Positions 17,484 through 26,149 of a DNA stretch of 64,000 bases are shown here, one piece after another. The notes beneath the pieces are model-generated. The model was not told the DNA's origin, made no database searches, and saw only the letters and a list, made by a program, of their open reading frames with translations. Both the position numbers and the translations under genes were made by a program. Source of the DNA: Fimbriimonadaceae bacterium (GTDB lineage Bacteria > Armatimonadota > Fimbriimonadia > Fimbriimonadales > Fimbriimonadaceae); assembly GCA_019454125.1 (NCBI GenBank), contig CP075365.1:1792218-1856217 (forward strand). Reading direction: 5' to 3'. Each line of letters begins with the position of its first letter. Positions within the stretch are counted from its first letter, which is position 1.

Positions 17484-18974
17484 TTATACCGTGACCGGGT
17501 CTCTCCCTGGCGACCACTTGACATCGAGCCTCTTCACGGCGCTCGCTTCATCGAGCCGCCCGACGATTTGGCTCGTGGGTGCGGAGTGGAGGAGGTTCGG
17601 ATCGGCCTTGGCTTCCTCGCAGATGCTCACGAGCGCGTCGCAGAAGGCGTCCAGCGTCTCCTTCGCCTCCGTCTCGGTCGGCTCGATCATCATGGCTTCC
17701 GGCACGATTAGCGGGAAGTAGTTCGTCGGCGGGTGGAAGCCGTAGTCGATCAACCGCTTGCTGATGTCCAGGGCGCGCACCCCGCCCTTCTTATAGGGCG
17801 TGGCCGTGAGGACGCATTCGTGCATGCAAGGGCGGTCGTAAGCGGCCGGAAGCACATCCTTCAGACGCGCTTTGACGTAGTTTGCGTTCAGCACGGCAAA
17901 GCGGCTGATCTGGGGCAGGCCCTCCTTGCCATAGGCCAGCAGGTAGGTCAGCGCGCGTACCGCCATAAGGAACTGGCCGTAGTAGCCGCTCACCCGGCCG
18001 ATGCTCAGCGGCCGCTGGCGGTCGAAGTACGGCTTCCCGTCTTCGCCGCGTTGCAGGACGGGGGCAGGAAGGAACGGTTCCAAGTGGCTCTTGATTCCGA
18101 TCGCTCCGCAGCCGGGGCCGCCCCCGCCGTGCGGTGTGCTGAACGTCTTGTGCAGGTTCAGGTGCATGCAGTCGAAGCCGTGGTCGCCGGGCCGGGTCGT
18201 GCCGACCATCGCGTTCATGTTCGCGCCGTCGCAGAAGACTTGGCCGCCCGCGGCGTGGACGATCTCGCAAACCCGCTGGATATGCAGTTCGAAGAGCCCG
18301 AGCGTCGAAGGGTTGGTTACCATGAAGGCGGCGACTGTGTCGTCAAGCGCCTTTTCTAGTGCGGCGAGGTCCGTGTTCCCCTCCGCGTCCGTGGGGATGG
18401 TCTTGACGTCATAGCCGCAGCGTGCCGCGCTGGCCGGGTTCGTCCCGTGGGCCGAGTCCGGCACGAGCACCACTTTGCGCTGGTCGCCCTGGCCTCGGCT
18501 CTCGTGGTAAGCCTTGATGAGCATCAAGCAGGTCAACTCGCCGTGAGCCCCCGCGACCGGCTGCATGGTGATCGCGTCGAAGCCCGTGATCTCCTTCAAG
18601 AAGTCGTAGACCGAGGCGAGAACTTCGAGCGCCCCGTCGACAGTGGGCTCGGGCTGCAACGGGTGGAGCATGGCGAAGCCGCTAAGCCAACCGGTGCGCT
18701 CGTTGATCTTCGGGTTGTACTTCATCGTGCACGAGCCGAGCGGATAGAACCCCGTCTCGATCCCGTAGTTGATCTGGCTGAGGTTCGTAAAGTGCCGCAG
18801 CAGGTCGAGCTCGGCGATCTCGGGCCAAGGAACCTCCGCGCGGACGTTGCCGAGGACCGCCTCGAGGTCGACCTCTGGTGTGTCCGCCTTCGGCAAGTTG
18901 CAACCGATCCGGCCCGACCGGCTCCTTTCAAAGATCAACTTGGGTTGGGGGACGCTCTTCGCCACCGTGTCCAT
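17484..18974 (-). CDS. gcvPB: glycine dehydrogenase (decarboxylating) subunit 2
   Basis: 496 residues, the length of the split P-protein's C-terminal subunit. Recognisable: FYPLGSCTMKYNPKINE, MQPVAGAHGELTCL, VPDSAHGTNPASAARCGY and the PLP-lysine site HLNLHKTFSTPHGGGGPG. With GcvPA it decarboxylates glycine and transfers the aminomethyl group to lipoylated GcvH. gcvPA is not adjacent in this window. It is the first gene of a three-gene operon with the ABM-like and lipM-like genes. I saw no glycine-riboswitch-like structure in the upstream gap 18975-19131. Confidence 0.95.
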   Translation of the reverse strand: MDTVAKSVPQPKLIFERSRSGRIGCNLPKADTPEVDLEAVLGNVRAEVPWPEIAELDLLRHFTNLSQINYGIETGFYPLGSCTMKYNPKINERTGWLSGFAMLHPLQPEPTVDGALEVLASVYDFLKEITGFDAITMQPVAGAHGELTCLMLIKAYHESRGQGDQRKVVLVPDSAHGTNPASAARCGYDVKTIPTDAEGNTDLAALEKALDDTVAAFMVTNPSTLGLFELHIQRVCEIVHAAGGQVFCDGANMNAMVGTTRPGDHGFDCMHLNLHKTFSTPHGGGGPGCGAIGIKSHLEPFLPAPVLQRGEDGKPYFDRQRPLSIGRVSGYYGQFLMAVRALTYLLAYGKEGLPQISRFAVLNANYVKARLKDVLPAAYDRPCMHECVLTATPYKKGGVRALDISKRLIDYGFHPPTNYFPLIVPEAMMIEPTETEAKETLDAFCDALVSICEEAKADPNLLHSAPTSQIVGRLDEASAVKRLDVKWSPGRDPVTV

Positions 18975-19131
18975 CTGCTAACCAGTCTACCGATGAGCGA
19001 GACCAGAGATCGGCACGGTGACTAGGCGAAGGCCCATCCAAGAGGCGGCGGGCGTGGGACCCTTCGTTTCCCTTCCGCGCCCTCCAGTCTCCAGACTGAA
19101 AAAAGTCGGGCCGCTTCTTCGTCTGTAAGCT

Positions 19132-20412
19132 TTGAAGGAGGGGCTTCCGCCCGGTAACATTACGCCCTTGTTCCCTTTGCTGGTCAGTCTCGCGCAAGAC
19201 GCGTTGGCACTGGACGAGGTCTTCGCCAGTCCCGCGTTGAAGAACGCCGCCCTCGGCGTTTGCGTGCTCGACCGCAATGGCAACACGGTCTACAACCGGA
19301 ACGCGGACATGCTCCTGGTGCCGGCCTCGAACCAGAAAGTCTTCACCGTGCTCTTCGCGCTCTCGCGCCTGTCGCTCGACGAACAACCATTGACCCGCTT
19401 CTGGAAAGAGGAAGGCTCGATCTTTGTGGACGCTCCGGGCGATCCGGACCTGAGCCGCAGGCAGTTGCTTGAGGCAAAGAAATCGCTGGGGGTCACGCCC
19501 GGCACACCGATAAAAGTGCGCGAGGCTTACCATCCCGGCTTCGGCCCGGACTGGGAACTGGACGACATCCCCTGGTACTACGCGGCGCCGACTTACGCCT
19601 TCGCGTTCGACAAGGGCGTCTTCGACCTCACTTGGGACGGGAAGAAAATGATCCAACCTCCCGAGCAGCGCCTGACCTTCTCCTGGGTGGGGGGCGACGG
19701 CCGGTTCGACATCATCTATGACCCGCAGGCGAAAACGGCCTCGCTCAAGGGCTCTCCGCCACGCCGCCGGGCCGGGTTCGGAAAGTACGCGATGGCGGAA
19801 CCGGACGCGAGTGCCGCCCGCCTGCTCGGAGGAGAGCTCGTCCGCACGAACGAGGAGCCCCCGCTTCGACCGCCCGACTTCTCCGTGCTCGGAAAGACCT
19901 TCGAAGAGCGCGCGCAGTTCTGCCTGGAGCGCAGCGACAATTTCGTCGCCGAACACCTGCTGATGCGGGCGGCGCTGGCCGAGGGGCCGATGCCGGAGGA
20001 CTGCTATCCCACCGCGGCGGCAAGGTTGCACACCTTCCTCGTCAGCGAGGTCGGCCTCGACCCTAGCGAAGTCCGCCCCATGGACGGCAGCGGGCTCAGC
20101 CGCCACAACTACGCCACCGCCCGGGCACTGTGCCGGGCTTACCTCTGGGCGAACGACGGGCCAAACGCCGCCACCTGGCGTAAACTCCTGGCCGCGCCGG
20201 GGGAAGGAACCCTCCGGTCAAGATTGCTGGATTGCCAGTTTTTCGGGAAAACCGGCACGCTTGATGCGGTATCAACGTTGACCGGACTGCTGATAACGAA
20301 AGACGGCCGCGAACTTGCGGTCGCCATCCTTATGAACGGTCCGTCCGCAAAAGGCGCCACGTTGCACGCGATCCAAGACCGCTTCGTGAAGCGCCTTGAG
20401 CAAGGCCGTTAA
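19132..20412 (+). CDS. dacB: D-alanyl-D-alanine carboxypeptidase/endopeptidase, PBP4 (S13) family
   Basis: Up to 426 residues. All three penicillin-binding motifs are visible: SxxK in VPASNQKVFTV, the S-x-N box in GSGLSRHN, and KTG in FFGKTGTLDAV. The S13/PBP4 type is supported by the MDGSGLSRHNYATARALC segment. It trims or cross-cuts peptidoglycan stem peptides outside the membrane. The N-terminus (LFPLLVSLAQDALA) is a weak, short signal peptide. The start is unsure: TTG 19132 is the first possible, TTG 19168 would open directly on the hydrophobic segment. It overlaps or nearly touches the next gene. Confidence 0.85.
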   Translation: MKEGLPPGNITPLFPLLVSLAQDALALDEVFASPALKNAALGVCVLDRNGNTVYNRNADMLLVPASNQKVFTVLFALSRLSLDEQPLTRFWKEEGSIFVDAPGDPDLSRRQLLEAKKSLGVTPGTPIKVREAYHPGFGPDWELDDIPWYYAAPTYAFAFDKGVFDLTWDGKKMIQPPEQRLTFSWVGGDGRFDIIYDPQAKTASLKGSPPRRRAGFGKYAMAEPDASAARLLGGELVRTNEEPPLRPPDFSVLGKTFEERAQFCLERSDNFVAEHLLMRAALAEGPMPEDCYPTAAARLHTFLVSEVGLDPSEVRPMDGSGLSRHNYATARALCRAYLWANDGPNAATWRKLLAAPGEGTLRSRLLDCQFFGKTGTLDAVSTLTGLLITKDGRELAVAILMNGPSAKGATLHAIQDRFVKRLEQGR

Positions 20413-20431
20413 ACAGATGGAAGGAGCAACC

Positions 20432-20752
20432 TTGACGATCCCCGCATGGCGACGACTCTTGCCGACCCGGGCGATCGGTCTTCTCATGGCGATTGGTTTC
20501 GTCGACCTGCTTGTGACGGCCGTCCTGCACTCTGCGGGTCTCATCGTGGAGCTCAACCCGGTGATGCGGCCTTTCATCGAGCAGAGCGAGCTCCTTTTTG
20601 CCTTCGTGAAGGGGACGACACTGGTCGCCGCCTGGGGCGCCTTGGTCGCCTATTCCAAGATCAACCTCGACTTCGTCCGGAAGGCTTCCCTGGTCGGCAG
20701 CGCCGCCTATTGCACGCTCTGGGTCTCCTGGTTCCTTTTCGGAAGCCCCTAG
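20432..20752 (+). CDS. small membrane protein, DUF5658-like
   Basis: 106 residues with three hydrophobic helices. GFVDLLVTAVLHSAGLIVELNPVM resembles the 'D-x-ET...E-NP-M' core of DUF5658 membrane proteins. Start: TTG at 20432, chosen because AAGGAG at 20421-20426 is correctly spaced five bases before it; longer starts (TTG 20396, ATG 20417) lack a site. It follows dacB closely, probably in one operon. Function unknown. Confidence 0.65.
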   Translation: MTIPAWRRLLPTRAIGLLMAIGFVDLLVTAVLHSAGLIVELNPVMRPFIEQSELLFAFVKGTTLVAAWGALVAYSKINLDFVRKASLVGSAAYCTLWVSWFLFGSP

Positions 20753-20799
20753 CCCTAGCCCCCCTGCGGGGCTGAGTCGGTGCCACAATGGCACGGCGC

Positions 20800-20890
20800 G
20801 GAGTGGTGTCCGAGTGGTCGAAGGAGCGCGACTGGAAATCGCGTATAGGGCAAAACCCTATCGTGGGTTCGAATCCCACCCACTCCGCCA
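20800..20890 (+). tRNA. tRNA-Ser(GGA)
   Basis: Acceptor stem GGAGTGG pairs with CCACTCC, discriminator G, and the CCA end is encoded. The anticodon arm is CGCGA-CTGGAAA-TCGCG with anticodon GGA (reads UCC/UCU, serine). A long variable arm (TAGGG...CCCTA) typical of class II tRNA-Ser and a TGGGTTCGAATCCCA T-arm are present. A short inverted repeat (GTGCCA-CAA-TGGCAC) ends six bases upstream. Confidence 0.97.
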
Positions 20891-20897
20891 GAGTCTT

Positions 20898-21245
20898 GTG
20901 AGCTTCTTGCCAACCACCGAAGAAGAACTCGCCCGGGACCGCGTCTTTGCCGCCGTCGTCGAAGCGGTCGTCGCCGCCCGCCAGATCCCTGTCTCGACCT
21001 CGCCCGAGTCCCCTTACGTGGCCACAGCCGGAGGCTTCACCTATGCCTTTGAGGGCGAGGAGGACCTGTTGCACCTTGAAGTGCGCCGCCTAGATGGCGG
21101 CGCAATCCGTCTCGAAGACGCCCGGAAGGTGGCCTCCTTCGCCCTTCCGGACGTGCCTGTGGGGCTGGTCTGGGTCAAGCCTGCGGAGCACTCGGTCCAC
21201 TTCTATCTGGGACACGACGTCCTCGTAAAGGACCGAGGCCAGTGA
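20898..21245 (+). CDS. hypothetical protein
   Basis: 115 residues from the GTG at 20898, which lies just after tRNA-Ser; the longer open frame runs through the tRNA and is not credible. The sequence is acidic and compact (VSFLPTTEEELARDRVFAAVV at the N-terminus, EDARKVASFALPDVPVGLVWVKPAEHSVHFYLGH at the C-terminal half), without signal peptide or membrane segment. I do not recognise a family. It ends 26 bases before the carB-like gene and could be co-transcribed with it. Confidence 0.55.
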   Translation: MSFLPTTEEELARDRVFAAVVEAVVAARQIPVSTSPESPYVATAGGFTYAFEGEEDLLHLEVRRLDGGAIRLEDARKVASFALPDVPVGLVWVKPAEHSVHFYLGHDVLVKDRGQ

Positions 21246-21271
21246 CTCGGCGTGTCAGAATGCCCCGCTAG

Positions 21272-22912
21272 ATGGCGAAGGGCACGGTTGTCGTTCTCGG
21301 CTCAGGTCCGATCCGGATCGGACAAGGCATCGAGTTCGATTATTCCTGCGTCCACTGCGTTTGGGCCCTGAGAGAAGCCGGCTATCGGGCCGTGATCGTC
21401 AACAACAACCCGGAGACGGTCAGCACTGATTTCGACACCGCCGACGCGCTCTACTTCGAGCCCGTCACGCTCGCCGATGTCCGGAGGGTGGTCGAACACG
21501 AGAAAGCGGACGGGGTTATCGTGCAATTCGGCGGCCAGACCGCGATCAACCTGGCCGGCCACCTCGAGGAAGCCGGCATCCCTGTCATCGGCACCGCCCC
21601 TAAATCTATCGCGGCGGCCGAAGACCGTAGCCAGTTCGACACGCTCTTGTCCGGGCTAGGCGTCTCACGGCCGCCAGGCAGGGCCGTCCGGTCCCTGGCC
21701 GATGCCCGCGTGGTCGCGGAGGAGATCGGCTATCCCGTCCTCGTCCGGCCCAGCTTCGTCTTGGGCGGACGCGCGATGGACATCGTCTACGACGCGGACT
21801 ACTTAGACGCCTTCTACTCCCACGCGGAAGAGGCGAACCCCGGCCAGCCCGTGCTCGTCGACAAGTACTTCCTCGGCGTGGAGGCTGAGCTGGACGTCGT
21901 GAGCGACGGGATCGACACCTTCATCCCAGGCGTCATGGAGCACATCGACCGGGCCGGGGTCCATAGCGGCGATTCCATGACCGTGATCCCCCCTGTCGGG
22001 CTTAGCGCCGAGGTCGTGGGGCAGATGGTCGAGGTTTCTTCCCGGATAGCCCGGGCCCTGGAGGTCCGCGGCTTGATGAACGCCCAGTTCGTGGTCTCTG
22101 GCGGGGTGGCCCACGTCATCGAGGTGAACCCGCGCGCCAGCCGCACGGTGCCCTACGTGAGCAAGGTCACCGGCATCCCGATGGTGAGCCTGGCGACCCG
22201 GGTCACGATGGGGGAGAGCCTTGCCTCAATGGGCTACCGGAGCGGGCTTTGGAGCCCCGCGCCAGAAGGGGAGCGGCCGGAGGGATCGCGGGTCGCGGGC
22301 CGCTTCATCACCGATTTCAACCAGCCCCTCCCCGAGCCGAGGCTTTACGCCGTGAAGGCGCCCGTCTTCAGCTTCCAGAAACTGGCGCGGGTCGATCCTG
22401 CCCTGGGCCCGGAGATGAAGTCGACAGGGGAGGTCCTCGGTATCGACCGCACCTATGAGGCCGCCCTTTACAAGGCCCTTGTCGCCAGCGGCGTCCAGTT
22501 CCGGCCCCACGGGCAGGTGATTTTGACCGTGGCAGGGGAAGACAAGGAGGCGGCCGTCACGATCGCCCAGAAGTTGGCCGCGCGGGGCTATAACATCGCG
22601 GCCACGCCCGGGACACACGCCGCCATCGTTCAGAGCGGCACTGCTTGCGAGCGGATCAACAAGATCCAGGAAGGCGAGCCGAACATACTCGACCGCGTCC
22701 TTGGCGGCGAGGTGAGCCTGATGGTGAACACGCCCGGGCCAGCCCAAACCGCGACCGAGCAGGCGTCACGGATCCGCCGAGCCTGCATCGAGACAGGGGT
22801 CGCGTGCGTGACCAGCATCGACACGGCCCTTGCCCTGGCGGACTCTTTGGCCGTCTTCGAAGACCCGGAGCGGGCGGATTGCCGAACGGTGGGCGAATAC
22901 CTCACCGGCTAG
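21272..22912 (+). CDS. carB: carbamoyl-phosphate synthase large chain, C-terminal half as a separate gene
   Basis: 546 residues corresponding only to the second synthetase half of the usual about 1,070-residue CarB. It begins at the internal repeat boundary (VVVLGSGPIRIGQGIEFDYS), has the ATP-grasp segments VIVQFGGQTAINLA, GYPVLVRPSFVLGGRAM and VIEVNPRASRTVPYVSK, and ends with the MGS-like allosteric domain (YNIAATPGTHAAI, VSLMVNTPG). This half phosphorylates carbamate to carbamoyl phosphate. The N-terminal half is not next to it, so CarB is apparently encoded in two pieces, as known in some archaea and Aquifex. Needed for arginine and pyrimidine synthesis. Confidence 0.9.
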   Translation: MAKGTVVVLGSGPIRIGQGIEFDYSCVHCVWALREAGYRAVIVNNNPETVSTDFDTADALYFEPVTLADVRRVVEHEKADGVIVQFGGQTAINLAGHLEEAGIPVIGTAPKSIAAAEDRSQFDTLLSGLGVSRPPGRAVRSLADARVVAEEIGYPVLVRPSFVLGGRAMDIVYDADYLDAFYSHAEEANPGQPVLVDKYFLGVEAELDVVSDGIDTFIPGVMEHIDRAGVHSGDSMTVIPPVGLSAEVVGQMVEVSSRIARALEVRGLMNAQFVVSGGVAHVIEVNPRASRTVPYVSKVTGIPMVSLATRVTMGESLASMGYRSGLWSPAPEGERPEGSRVAGRFITDFNQPLPEPRLYAVKAPVFSFQKLARVDPALGPEMKSTGEVLGIDRTYEAALYKALVASGVQFRPHGQVILTVAGEDKEAAVTIAQKLAARGYNIAATPGTHAAIVQSGTACERINKIQEGEPNILDRVLGGEVSLMVNTPGPAQTATEQASRIRRACIETGVACVTSIDTALALADSLAVFEDPERADCRTVGEYLTG

Positions 22913-22941
22913 ATTTGGCCAAGGCTGGTATCTTGCAAAGA

Positions 22942-23442
22942 ATGGCAGAGGAGCGCCCCGGAGATTCCGACGACTTGGAGCGCCCACCGTCGTTCTTCCC
23001 CTACGACGAGTCTGACCCTGGGCCCGACCACCCCGCCGATTACGGCGAGCCCGTGGAAGTCCAGGTCAATGGCGTTTATGCAGCCCAAGCGGGCGAGCAA
23101 GTCCAGCAGTTCGTCCTCCTGAACGACGAGGAGCGGCGTCTGCCGATCGTGATCGGCATCTACGAGGCGACCGCGATCACCTTGGCCCTTGAGGGCCAGC
23201 AGCCCGACCGCCCGATGACGCACGACCTCATCCGGAACATGTTGGATAGGCTGGAGGCCACCCTAGACCGCATTGTCATCGACGACCTCTGGGGCAGCAC
23301 CTACTACGCGAAGATCTACTTGCGGCAGGGCGACAAAGAGCTAGAGATCGATAGCCGGCCGTCCGACGCGATCGCTTTGGCGATCCGCTTCGAGGCGCCG
23401 ATCTTCGTCGCTGAAGGCATCCTGGATCAAGGGTCGAACTAG
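22942..23442 (+). CDS. bifunctional nuclease (BFN/DUF151) domain protein
   Basis: 166 residues from ATG 22942. After an acidic N-terminal stretch, the DUF151/BFN core is clear: VEVQVNGVYA, RLPIVIGIYEATAITLALEGQQPDRPMTHDL (only partly quoted in families), VIDDLWGSTYYAKIYL and IDSRPSDAIALAIR. BFN proteins have been reported with DNase and RNase activity in plants and are widespread in bacteria, where their role is poorly defined. It follows carB by 29 bases, probably in one operon; a hairpin after it may end the transcript. Confidence 0.8.
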   Translation: MAEERPGDSDDLERPPSFFPYDESDPGPDHPADYGEPVEVQVNGVYAAQAGEQVQQFVLLNDEERRLPIVIGIYEATAITLALEGQQPDRPMTHDLIRNMLDRLEATLDRIVIDDLWGSTYYAKIYLRQGDKELEIDSRPSDAIALAIRFEAPIFVAEGILDQGSN

Positions 23443-23465
23443 CGCGCCGGGCGGCAGTCAGGAGG

Positions 23466-23498
23466 CTGGTGCCGGTTTCCCGACACCAGCGCTTCCCG
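23466..23498. terminator. hairpin between convergent genes (weak bidirectional terminator)
   Basis: The arms CTGGTGCCGG (23466-23475) and CCGACACCAG (23480-23489) pair with one mismatch around TTTC. The hairpin lies in the 57-base gap between two convergent genes. T-rich tails are short on both sides, so strength is uncertain. Confidence 0.5.
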
Positions 23499-23499
23499 T

Positions 23500-24747
23500 T
23501 TAGTTACCGACGGTCCAGTTGACCAGGTCGGTGTCGTGGCACCAGTTGACGACCGCAGCCGGGCCGGTCTGGCGGACCGTGTAGCGCATGCGGATGGCGC
23601 TGCCCGCCCCGACGTAGCGGCCGAGGGCGCCCGTGCCCGTCAACTCGCGAGTGGCGTAGGCCGTGTTGATCGCGTCGCTTCGGGTGTCCGTCGCGTCCCA
23701 GGTGTTCGTCGTGAAGTTGAACATCTCAAGGGTCTGGCGGAAGGAGCCCGTATGGACCATGCGGCTCTTGACAGCCGTTTTGAGCGAGCTGGGGTTGGCG
23801 GTCGGCGAGACGCCGTTGACCTCGACGTTCACCGGCGGGACCACGAGGTTCGGGACGATGAACTTGCAGACGCGCAGGGCGTTGTTGTCCTCGGTGAGAA
23901 GGCTCTGGAGGTTGCCCGAGTCCAATCGGCCGAGGCGGACCTGGAAGCTGCTCGGGCTGACGACGACCTCGGTGGTCTCGCCGATCGGCGTGCCGACCGG
24001 GCCGAGGCCCGCGACGAACGTGCCGTCCAGGACCTGGTCGTAGTTGACGAGAAGGCTCACGAAGCCAGCGCCCCGGTCAACGTCGTTGTCCGCGAAGAGG
24101 TCGTAGTGGTCCGCGTCCGGATCCTCGTCGTTCCAGGTGTAGATGGCGAAGCGGCCATCGATGCCGCCCTGACCGGTGACGGTTTGGGCCAGCGCCCCGT
24201 TGACATAGTATTTGAACGTGCCGGTGAGCGCCGTGTAGGTGATCACGATTCGGTTCCAGACGTTCGGGGAGATCTCGCCGGCATACTGTCCGCTGATGCC
24301 GATGCGGCCGATCGGGTTGCCGTTGCCGTCGTCGTCCCAGCGGATGAAGGTGTCGCCGTCGTTGCCGTTGTCGGCCGTCGTGTTAAAGAGCGAGGCGAAG
24401 CCGCCGATCGCCGCGTTCGTAAACTTGACGTCGACGACGAGCGAGTACTCGTTCAAGTAGAAACCGCCCCCGTTTCCGTTCATCCCATGGTTGACGCGGA
24501 AGAACGAGTCGACCGGAAACTGGGCGACCATCTTGTTCCGAGTGCCGACCGTGTCCATCACGAAGTTGGTCGGGCCGAAGAGCTGGGTCGGACGCCCGCC
24601 GGTGCGGTGCTCAAGCGGCAGGACGTAGGGGGCGTTGTTGTCCAAGTAGGCGTCCAGGTTGCCACTGAACTTGTATCCGCTGACCGGAGTCTGAGCGGAA
24701 GCGACGGCCATAATCGCCGCCAGGGCGAGAATCAAAGAGTTTCGCAT
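23500..24747 (-). CDS. secreted LamG/concanavalin-like protein with window-shared C-terminal domain (copy A)
   Basis: 415 residues from ATG 24747 (GAGG ribosome binding site upstream), signal peptide LILALAAIMAVASAQ. Residues about 25-250 look like a LamG/concanavalin sandwich (LVVDVKFTNAAIGGFASLFN, DGDTFIRWDDDGNG, NRIVITYTALTGTFKYYVNG). The last about 149 residues (bases 23500-23949) are the shared domain: VRLGRLDSGN, VCKFIVPNLVVPP, LEMFNFTTNTWDATDTR, RYVGAGSAIRMRYTVRQTGP, then a W...D...NW ending. This tail is closest to copy B near the end of the window. Probably a cell-surface or extracellular-matrix protein; no catalytic residues seen. Confidence 0.75.
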   Translation of the reverse strand: MRNSLILALAAIMAVASAQTPVSGYKFSGNLDAYLDNNAPYVLPLEHRTGGRPTQLFGPTNFVMDTVGTRNKMVAQFPVDSFFRVNHGMNGNGGGFYLNEYSLVVDVKFTNAAIGGFASLFNTTADNGNDGDTFIRWDDDGNGNPIGRIGISGQYAGEISPNVWNRIVITYTALTGTFKYYVNGALAQTVTGQGGIDGRFAIYTWNDEDPDADHYDLFADNDVDRGAGFVSLLVNYDQVLDGTFVAGLGPVGTPIGETTEVVVSPSSFQVRLGRLDSGNLQSLLTEDNNALRVCKFIVPNLVVPPVNVEVNGVSPTANPSSLKTAVKSRMVHTGSFRQTLEMFNFTTNTWDATDTRSDAINTAYATRELTGTGALGRYVGAGSAIRMRYTVRQTGPAAVVNWCHDTDLVNWTVGN

Positions 24748-24848
24748 TACTACCTCGTCGGGGCCGCGCGAAGCAGCCCTCAAAACTCAAGCTACTTCGC
24801 AGAAGTTAAGCCTGGGTTAATAGCAGGACGCAGTAGTATTGCGGGCTC

Positions 24849-25493
24849 CTAAAGGATGACTTCTCCCTTGCGCGCGCGCTTCAACTCTTGCATGAGTTCC
24901 CATTGGACTTGGGTCATGGTGACGTCGCTCCGCGTCCGCTCGATCACCGCCCGGAGCGCGTCGCAGGTGCGTCTCAGACCGCCTGTGAGCGCGTCGGGAT
25001 AGTCAAACGTGACGAGATCGTCGAAGATGCCTTCCATCGTGCCCAGCACCCGGCCCGCGGCGGCGAGGTTCCCTTTCCGCAGGTCGTCCAGCACGTAGCG
25101 GCGGCACTCTGACGCGGCTTCGCCCATCCCGTTCAAATAGGTGCTCGCGCCGACCCCCAGGCTCTCAGGGTTTGGCACTGCCTCGCCGCGCACGATCGCC
25201 AGCACGGCGGCAGCTTCGACCAGTTCCTTCTCGGCGTCTTGCAGATAGCCCGCGTAAAAGAGGGCGGGGTGCTCGCCCAGCGAGCGCCTCGCCTGTGAGC
25301 ACACGCCCTTCGCATCCTCCAAAAGCACGACAGCCTCGTCAAACTGGCGGCGGTGGATGTGGCGGATGCACTTCGCGCTCGCCTGGATTATCGAGCGACA
25401 GAGCCGCAGGCCCGCCTCACGAGCGTGGTGCATCGATTCCAGCGATTGCCGCAGCTCGCCGACGACCTCTTCCCATCCTTGCGGTTCTGTCAT
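24849..25493 (-). CDS. translin family protein
   Basis: 214 residues, almost entirely helical, with no signal peptide. The pattern R-LCRSIIQASAKCIRHIHRRQ (helix 1-2), EHPALFYAGYLQDAEKELVEAAAVLA, SLGVGASTYLNGMGEAASECRR and LVTFDYPDALTGGLRR matches the translin/TRAX fold, a nucleic-acid-binding helical bundle best known from eukaryotes and archaea. The Glu residues in the YLQDAEKE-type helix are in the region where TRAX-like RNases keep acidic residues. The start ATG overlaps the radC stop (ATGA), so it is the last gene of rluD-radC-translin. A role in RNA or DNA processing is inference. Confidence 0.75.
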   Translation of the reverse strand: MTEPQGWEEVVGELRQSLESMHHAREAGLRLCRSIIQASAKCIRHIHRRQFDEAVVLLEDAKGVCSQARRSLGEHPALFYAGYLQDAEKELVEAAAVLAIVRGEAVPNPESLGVGASTYLNGMGEAASECRRYVLDDLRKGNLAAAGRVLGTMEGIFDDLVTFDYPDALTGGLRRTCDALRAVIERTRSDVTMTQVQWELMQELKRARKGEVIL

Positions 25494-26149
25494 ATCTGGC
25501 CCGTTTCTTGGAGACTGGTGTAACGGCCATTGTGACCGACTATGAGGTGGTCCAGCAGGGGGATGTCCAGCAACCGTCCCGCCTCCGCAAGATGCTTGGT
25601 CACGCGGATGTCTTCCGGCGAGGGGGTCGGGTCCCCGCTCGGATGGTTGTGGGCCACGATGATGCTCGCCGCGTTCTGGCGCACGGCCTCGCGGAACACT
25701 TCCCTTGCCCCCACCACGCTCGCGTTCAGGGTTCCGATGTGCACCACCTTTCGGGCCAGCACGGCCGCCTTTGAGTCTAAGAAGGCCGCGCAGAAGTGCT
25801 CCTGCTGCTGGTCGGCAAGGTCCTTGAAGACCTCGTAGGCGTCTGCCGGCGACGCCACCGTCTGTCCGCGCAGGCCCTGGCTCGCAAGGCCCGCGCGCCG
25901 CCCGATCTCGATCGCGGCCAGGACGCGCGTCGCCTCGTAAGACTCCATGCCCGTGACGTTCTTAAGCTCCGCCGGCGTGAGGTCCTTGAACTGCGTGATC
26001 TGGTAGTCGCGGAACGCCTGTCGCACGAGAGGCTCGTTCGCGCCGACGTCGCGCTCCTCACGGGTGAGGGCAAGGGTCAGCAGGTCGAAGTTCGAAAGAC
26101 TCCCCAAGCCCACCGTCAACGACCGGTGCCAAGCCGAATTCTCCGTCAT
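25490..26149 (-). CDS. radC: DNA repair protein RadC (JAMM/MPN domain)
   Basis: 219 residues. N-terminal helix-hairpin-helix region (FKDLTPAELKNVTGMESYEATRVLAAIEIG) and a C-terminal MPN domain with the JAMM-type metal motif IIVAHNHPSGDPTPSPED and the ending LLDHLIVGHNGRYTSL. RadC family proteins have a putative metal-dependent hydrolase domain; the cellular role is disputed. The ATG overlaps the rluD stop, and the stop overlaps the translin start, so translation of the three genes is probably coupled. Confidence 0.93.
   Translation of the reverse strand: MTENSAWHRSLTVGLGSLSNFDLLTLALTREERDVGANEPLVRQAFRDYQITQFKDLTPAELKNVTGMESYEATRVLAAIEIGRRAGLASQGLRGQTVASPADAYEVFKDLADQQQEHFCAAFLDSKAAVLARKVVHIGTLNASVVGAREVFREAVRQNAASIIVAHNHPSGDPTPSPEDIRVTKHLAEAGRLLDIPLLDHLIVGHNGRYTSLQETGQI

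Noticed and set aside
18975-19131. Glycine riboswitch ahead of gcvPB
   Set aside because: I could not find the conserved paired helices in the short upstream region.
18928-20106. Minus-strand frame over the dacB gene
   Set aside because: The plus strand carries SxxK, SxN and KTG motifs in order; the minus frame has none.
23536-24852. Plus-strand frame over copy A
   Set aside because: Antisense shadow of the secreted protein, with runs of Arg/Asp/Val typical of reading GC-rich codons backwards.
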